From Streptomyces sp. WMMC940 (GTDB lineage: Bacteria > Actinomycetota > Actinomycetes > Streptomycetales > Streptomycetaceae): a stretch of 64,000 nucleotides of DNA. Where the stretch lies: NCBI RefSeq assembly GCF_027460265.1, contig NZ_JAPZBC010000001.1, positions 2,135,501-2,199,500 on the forward strand, read 5' to 3'. The translations under genes and the position numbers were made by a program. The notes under the pieces were generated by a model that saw nothing but the letters and a program-made list of their open reading frames with translations, made no database searches and was not told where the DNA came from. Each line of letters opens with the position of its first letter. Position 1 is the stretch's first letter. Shown here piece after piece: positions 59,531-64,000 of the stretch.

Positions 59531-59551
59531 CCCCCTGCCTGCGGCGGGGGG
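59531..59551 (+). terminator. GC-rich stem-loop between treS and mak
   Basis: CCCCCTGCC (59531-59539) pairs with GGCGGGGGG (59543-59551), with one G-U wobble in RNA and a 3-nt loop. It lies about 110 nt past treS and may lower read-through into mak. Confidence 0.45.
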
Positions 59552-59575
59552 ACCCCCACGCACAGCCCGGACAGC

Positions 59576-59581
59576 TATTAT
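59576..59581 (+). promoter_or_regulatory. Possible internal -10 element upstream of mak
   Basis: TATTAT occurs in an otherwise GC-rich gap, about 60 nt before the mak start and directly after the stem-loop. No convincing -35 hexamer is visible, so an internal promoter is only suggested. Confidence 0.3.
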
Positions 59582-59642
59582 TTGCCGCAATCCGGGACAC
59601 TCTTCGCAACCTGTGGTGTGCCCGGGGAAAGGACGCGATGCC

Positions 59643-61055
59643 ATGTCGGAGGCTGCATCCACCCGGACCCCCGTCGCCCTGCTGCCTTCGCTCTCGCCCC
59701 TGCTGCGCGAGTGGCTGCCCAGGCAGCGGTGGTTCGCGGGAAAGGGGCGCCCGGTCACCGGCTTCGCGCTGGTGGCGGCGGTCGAACTGCTGCCGGTCGA
59801 CTCGGCCGGCCCCGGACTGCTGCACCTGCTGCTGCGCGTCAGGCAGCCCGGCCAGACCGTGGGCTCCAGGGCCGCCGTCGGCCGGACCCCGGCCGGGAAG
59901 CGCGACCCCGGAACCGGTGGCGACTGCTACCAGCTGCTGCTCGGCGTACGCACCGCACTGCCGCCGTACCTCGCCCCGGCCATGATCGGCCGCGTGGACG
60001 AGGGGCCGCTCGCCGGCCGGACCGTCTACGAGGGCCTGCACGACCCCCGGCTCGCCGGGCTGCTGCTGGAGCGGCTCCGCAGGCCCGGCCGGTTCGGCCC
60101 GCTCCGTTTCGACCGGGCGGCTCCCGTCCCGGGCGGGCTCCCGGCCCACGTGCTCGACGCCGAACAGTCCAACTCGTCGCTGGTGTACGGGGATTCGTAC
60201 ATCCTCAAGATCTTCCGCCGGGTGTACCCGGGGATCAACCCCGATCTGGAACTGCCTCTCGCGCTCGCCCGGGCGGGCTGCGACCGGGTGCCCGCGCCCG
60301 TCGCCTGGTTCGAGTCGGACACGCCCGAGCCCTGCACCCTGGGGGTCCTCCAGCCGTTTCTGCGCGGCTCCCAGGACGGCTGGCAGCTGGCGCTCAAGGC
60401 GCTCGCCGAGGGCGACGACTTCACCGAGGAGGCACAGGCACTGGGCCGGACCACCGCGGAGGTGCACACCGCGCTCGCCGCGGCGCTGCCGACCGTCTCA
60501 CTGAGCGGGCCCCAGACCGAGCACCTGGCGACGGCGATGAACGAGCGCCTGGACGCGGCGCTCCGGGCCGTGCCCGCGCTGCTGCCGTACGTCCGCGGGC
60601 TGCGCGCCGCCTTCGACGCGATCGCCGGCGCGACCTTCGACGGCGACGGCAGGGCCCAGCGCATCCACGGCGACCTCCACCTCGGCCAGGCCCTCCGCAC
60701 ACCCGACGGGTGTTGGTCCGTCATCGACTTCGAGGGGGAGCCGGCCCGCCCGCTCGACGAGCGCCGCCGGGTGCAGCCCCCGGTGCGCGACATCGCCGGG
60801 ATACTGCGTTCCTTCGACTACGCGGCCCGCTCCCACCGCCCCTGGAACCCGGCCTGGGCGGCGCGCTGCCGTGCCGCGTACTGCGAGGGCTACGCCGACG
60901 CGTCCGGCTCCGACCCTCGCGCCGAGGCGGAACTGCTGCGCGCCTACGAGACGGACAAGGCCGTGTACGAGGTCGTGTACGAGGCCCGTCACCGGCCGGA
61001 CTGGCTGCCCGTCCCCATGTCCGCCATCCAGCGGCTGGCCGGCCCGGCGGGCTGA
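59643..61055 (+). CDS. mak: Maltokinase (Mak/Pep2)
   Basis: Mak phosphorylates maltose with ATP to maltose 1-phosphate, the donor for GlgE. The 470-residue protein has the N-terminal cap (EWLPRQRWFAGKGRPV) typical of Pep2 proteins and a kinase fold related to aminoglycoside phosphotransferases. Key motifs are HGDLHLGQ (catalytic loop) and VIDFEGEP (metal-binding DFEGE). The family segment DIAGILRSFDYAA follows. ATG 59643 has AAAGGA upstream. Unlike the other genes of the operon it is preceded by a 225-nt gap with a stem-loop. Confidence 0.95.
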   Translation: MSEAASTRTPVALLPSLSPLLREWLPRQRWFAGKGRPVTGFALVAAVELLPVDSAGPGLLHLLLRVRQPGQTVGSRAAVGRTPAGKRDPGTGGDCYQLLLGVRTALPPYLAPAMIGRVDEGPLAGRTVYEGLHDPRLAGLLLERLRRPGRFGPLRFDRAAPVPGGLPAHVLDAEQSNSSLVYGDSYILKIFRRVYPGINPDLELPLALARAGCDRVPAPVAWFESDTPEPCTLGVLQPFLRGSQDGWQLALKALAEGDDFTEEAQALGRTTAEVHTALAAALPTVSLSGPQTEHLATAMNERLDAALRAVPALLPYVRGLRAAFDAIAGATFDGDGRAQRIHGDLHLGQALRTPDGCWSVIDFEGEPARPLDERRRVQPPVRDIAGILRSFDYAARSHRPWNPAWAARCRAAYCEGYADASGSDPRAEAELLRAYETDKAVYEVVYEARHRPDWLPVPMSAIQRLAGPAG

Positions 61056-61124
61056 CGCCGCGTCACCCCACAGCTGGGCCGCCCCCGGCCCCGCCTTCCC
61101 CCTGAGCACAAGGAGGCCGTCCCC

Positions 61125-63335
61125 GTGACTCCCCGCAATGGCGTACGCCCCGCCAAACCGCTCGACGCATCCGACCGGGAACGGCTGCTCGCCGGCGCGC
61201 ACCACGATCCGCACTCCCAGCTGGGGGCGCACCTGGTCCGCGGCGGGGTGGCCTTCCGGGTGCTGCGGCCCTACGCGGAGTCGGTGACGGTCCTGGCCAA
61301 GGGGCTGCGCGCCGAGCTGCACGACGACGGCGACGGATTCTTCTCGGCGCTGCTGCCCCTGCGGAAGGTCCCGGAGTACGCGCTCCAGGTCGGGTACGAG
61401 GACACGGTCGTCGAGTTCGCGGACCCGTACCGCTTCCTCCCCGCGCTGGGCGATCTCGATCTGCATCTGATCGGCGAGGGACGGCACGAGGAGCTCTGGC
61501 ACGCCCTCGGTGCCCGGCCGATGACGCACCAGGGCGTCACGGGCACCCGCTTCACGGTCTGGGCGCCCAACGCCCGCGGGGTCAGGGTCGTGGGGGACTT
61601 CAACTACTGGGACGGCACGGCCTGGGCCATGCGTTCGCTGGGCGCCTGCGGGGTGTGGGAACTGTTCGCGCCCGGTGTGGGTGAGGGCGCGCTCTACAAG
61701 TTCGAGATCACCCGGCCCGACGGCTCCCGCACGCTCAGGGCCGATCCGATGGCGCGCCGCACCGAGGTGCCGCCGGCGAACGCGTCCGTCGTCACCGAGT
61801 CCCACCACGTCTGGCACGACGAGGCGTGGATGGCGAACCGCGGCGCCCGGCCGGTCCACGAGGCCCCGTTCTCCGTGTACGAGGTGCATCTGCCCTCCTG
61901 GCGCCCGGGGCTCACCTACCGACAGCTGGCCGACCAGCTGCCCGCCTACGTCAAGGACCTGGGCTTCACCCACGTCGAGCTCATGCCGGTGGCGGAGCAC
62001 CCCTTCGGCGGCTCCTGGGGCTACCAGGTGACCGGCTTCTACGCGCCCACGGCACGGATGGGGACCCCGGACGACTTCCGCCACCTGGTCGACGCGCTCC
62101 ACCGCGCCGGCATCGGGGTCGTCATGGACTGGGTGCCGGCGCACTTCCCCCGGGACGACTGGGCACTGGCGGAGTTCGACGGCCGCCCGCTGTACGAGCA
62201 CTCCGACCCGGCCCGCGCCGCGCACCCCGACTGGGGCACCCTCGAGTTCGACTACGGGCGCAAGGAGGTGCGCAACTTCCTCGTCGCCAACGCCGTGTAC
62301 TGGTGCGAGGAGTTCCACATCGACGGACTGCGGGTCGACGCGGTCGCCTCGATGCTGTACCTGGACTACTCGCGCGAGCACGGCGAATGGAGCCCGAACG
62401 AGCACGGCGGCCGGGAGAACCTCGACGCCGTCGCCTTCCTCCAGGAGATGAACGCCACCGTCTACCGGCGCTGCCCCGGTGTGGTGACCATCGCCGAGGA
62501 GTCCACCGCCTGGGACGGCGTGACCCGGGCCACGCACCACGTCGGGCCGGCGGGCTTCGGCGGGCTCGGCTTCGGTCTGAAGTGGAACATGGGCTGGATG
62601 CACGACTCGCTCGGCTACGTCGAACACGAGCCGGTGCACCGCAAGTTCCACCACAACGAAATGACGTTCTCGATGGTGTACGCCTACAGCGAGAACTACG
62701 TGCTGCCGATCTCGCACGACGAGGTCGTGCACGGCAAGCGCGCCCTGGTGTCGAAGATGCCCGGCGACTGGTGGCAGCAGCGCGCCAACCACCGGGCGTA
62801 CCTCGGCTTCATGTGGGCCCATCCGGGCAAGCAACTGCTCTTCATGGGACAGGAGTTCGCCCAGGGCGCGGAGTGGTCCGAGGGGCACGGGCCGGACTGG
62901 TGGCTGCTGGACCCCTCCTACTCGGCCGAGGGCGACCACCGGGGAGTGCGGGACCTGGTGCGCGAGCTGAACAGGGTCTACGCGGCCACTCCGGCACTGT
63001 GGCAGCGGGACACCGTCCCCGAGGGCTTCTCCTGGGTGGACGGCGGGGCCGCCGACGACAACGTCTTCGCGTTCCTGCGCTACGACGCCGACGGTGCCCC
63101 GCTGCTCGCCGTCTCCAACTTCTCACCGGTGGTGCGCCACGAGTACCGGCTCGGTGTGCCGCCGTCCGTGCCCGCCTGGGCGGAGGTGCTGAACACCGAC
63201 GCGGCACGGTACGGCGGCGGGGACGTCCGCAACGACGACCCGGTCAAGCCCGAGTCCGTGGCCGCCCACGGCCACCGCACCAGCGTGCAGCTCACCCTGC
63301 CGCCGCTGGCGACGGTGTGGCTGAGGCCGGTGTGA
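61125..63335 (+). CDS. glgB: 1,4-alpha-glucan branching enzyme GlgB
   Basis: GlgB moves part of a glucan chain to an alpha-1,6 position. The 736-residue protein has two N-terminal carbohydrate-binding-like domains (up to about 230; [21 protein letters not shown]) and the GH13 barrel. The catalytic residues are D405 (LRVDAVASM), E458 ([10 protein letters not shown]) and D532 (ISHDEVVHG). GTG 61125 has AGGAGG eight nt upstream, and mak ends 69 nt before. It completes the GlgE pathway operon. Its last 44 nt overlap the convergent helicase gene. Confidence 0.97.
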   Translation: MTPRNGVRPAKPLDASDRERLLAGAHHDPHSQLGAHLVRGGVAFRVLRPYAESVTVLAKGLRAELHDDGDGFFSALLPLRKVPEYALQVGYEDTVVEFADPYRFLPALGDLDLHLIGEGRHEELWHALGARPMTHQGVTGTRFTVWAPNARGVRVVGDFNYWDGTAWAMRSLGACGVWELFAPGVGEGALYKFEITRPDGSRTLRADPMARRTEVPPANASVVTESHHVWHDEAWMANRGARPVHEAPFSVYEVHLPSWRPGLTYRQLADQLPAYVKDLGFTHVELMPVAEHPFGGSWGYQVTGFYAPTARMGTPDDFRHLVDALHRAGIGVVMDWVPAHFPRDDWALAEFDGRPLYEHSDPARAAHPDWGTLEFDYGRKEVRNFLVANAVYWCEEFHIDGLRVDAVASMLYLDYSREHGEWSPNEHGGRENLDAVAFLQEMNATVYRRCPGVVTIAEESTAWDGVTRATHHVGPAGFGGLGFGLKWNMGWMHDSLGYVEHEPVHRKFHHNEMTFSMVYAYSENYVLPISHDEVVHGKRALVSKMPGDWWQQRANHRAYLGFMWAHPGKQLLFMGQEFAQGAEWSEGHGPDWWLLDPSYSAEGDHRGVRDLVRELNRVYAATPALWQRDTVPEGFSWVDGGAADDNVFAFLRYDADGAPLLAVSNFSPVVRHEYRLGVPPSVPAWAEVLNTDAARYGGGDVRNDDPVKPESVAAHGHRTSVQLTLPPLATVWLRPV

Positions 63336-64000
63336 CGACCCCGAGCCGCTGGGTGGCCCTCGTCAGCGCCACATAGAGATCGTTGGGGAGCATCCGCTCG
63401 GGCGCGACCACCACCACCGTGTCGAACTCCAGGCCCTTGGCCTGGCGGGGGTCGAGCAGGACGACGGGCCGGGAGAGGTCGAGCGGCCCGTCGCCCCCGA
63501 GCCCGGTGAGCCCCGCGTGCAGCTCGCGCGGGGCGATGACGGCGAGCCGGCCCTCCTCCGGCGCCTCGGCGGCGGCGAGGGCCGCCACGTCGGCGAGGTC
63601 CAGGGTGCGCTCCCAGGGGGCGATGCCGGTGGACCGGATGGAGCGCGGTGGGGTGAATTCCGGGTCGGTGCTCCTGCGCCGCTCCGCCGCGTACTCCATG
63701 ATCTCGGCGGGCGTACGGTAGTTGACGCCGAGCCGCGCCAGCTGCCAGCGGTCCTCGACGTACGGGGCGAGGATCCGCTCCCAGGAGTCGCAACCCGCCG
63801 GGTCGCCGGTCTGGGCCGGGTCGCCGACGAGGGTCATCGAGCGGGTCGGGCAGCGGCGCATCAACAGCCGCCAGGCCATGGCCGACAGCTCCTGGGCCTC
63901 GTCGACGATGATGTGCCCGAACGCCCAGGTCCGGTCGGCGGCGGCCCGCTCGGCGGCGCTGCGGTGGTCGGCCTCCTCCTGCCGCTCCGCCATCCGCTCC
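63292..64000 (-). CDS. UvrD/Rep-like superfamily 1 helicase, HelD/HelR-type, C-terminal part (cut by the window edge)
   Basis: The visible 235 or so C-terminal residues contain helicase motif [12 protein letters not shown], motif [13 protein letters not shown] and the segment [14 protein letters not shown]. They also contain [18 protein letters not shown] and motif [14 protein letters not shown]. The sequence style ([18 protein letters not shown]) fits HelD/HelR proteins, which release stalled RNA polymerase and in some actinomycetes confer rifamycin tolerance. The N-terminal HelD-specific arm is outside the window, so a UvrD-like DNA helicase is not excluded. The 3' end overlaps glgB by 44 nt on the opposite strand. 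Confidence 0.85.
   Translation of the reverse strand, partial: ERMAERQEEADHRSAAERAAADRTWAFGHIIVDEAQELSAMAWRLLMRRCPTRSMTLVGDPAQTGDPAGCDSWERILAPYVEDRWQLARLGVNYRTPAEIMEYAAERRRSTDPEFTPPRSIRSTGIAPWERTLDLADVAALAAAEAPEEGRLAVIAPRELHAGLTGLGGDGPLDLSRPVVLLDPRQAKGLEFDTVVVVAPERMLPNDLYVALTRATQRLGVVTPASATPSPAAAG

Noticed and set aside
60498..62939. Minus-strand open frame of 813 codons opposite mak and glgB
   Set aside because: It is the complement of two enzymes with all catalytic residues; no ribosome binding site or motif.

Overview
The window is 64 kb of very GC-rich DNA with the codon pattern of an actinomycete, almost certainly Streptomyces or a close relative. Supporting signs are frequent GTG starts with GGAGG-type ribosome binding sites, a rare in-frame TTA codon, paired SseB-like proteins, a tandem glycine riboswitch ahead of gcvT, and the GlgE-type glucan operon glgE-treS-mak-glgB. 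From memory, the gene order broadly follows the ligA to glgB part of the S. coelicolor chromosome core. I saw no insertion sequences, tRNAs, rRNAs, phage genes or CRISPR arrays.

Layout. 1-6.4 kb: tRNA thiolation and housekeeping genes (cysteine desulfurase, mnmA, a LOG-type protein, an SDR, a MetE-like protein, the 5' part of ligA) with a divergent Tat-exported amidase. 6.1-9.8 kb: small membrane proteins, including a 52-residue one with a TTA codon, a FabR-like TetR regulator, a thioesterase and a TRIC-type channel. 9.9-16.0 kb: a five-gene oligopeptide ABC importer. 16.2-23.9 kb: serine and glycine metabolism, with two SseB proteins, a P-loop protein, and the riboswitch-controlled gcvT-gcvH-glyA group followed by sdaA. 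24-28.3 kb: an EF-hand protein, an acetyltransferase, a beta-propeller lipoprotein, an HATPase and an enoyl-CoA hydratase. 28.4-31.0 kb: two L,D-transpeptidase lipoproteins. 31.2-42.1 kb: glgX, a heterodimeric ABC exporter, a perfectly regular seven-bladed propeller and a secreted M4 protease. 42.2-44.8 kb: glgP. 45.0-55.0 kb: a five-gene block (kinase-propeller, membrane vWA protein, GAP1-like protein, P-loop GTPase, vWA-like protein). 55.5-63.3 kb: glgE-treS-mak-glgB. 63.3-64 kb: the 3' part of a UvrD/HelD-like helicase.

How the genes work together. GlgX, GlgP, GlgB, GlgE, TreS and Mak make a nearly complete alpha-glucan/trehalose circuit: TreS and Mak turn trehalose into maltose 1-phosphate, GlgE polymerises it, GlgB branches it, and GlgP with GlgX break it down. 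The 10-kb GTPase/GAP1/vWA/kinase block lies between glgP and the glgE operon. It resembles predicted NTP-dependent conflict or signalling systems and is the most interesting part of the window. The riboswitch links glycine level to glycine cleavage and serine hydroxymethyltransferase, and serine deaminase follows directly.
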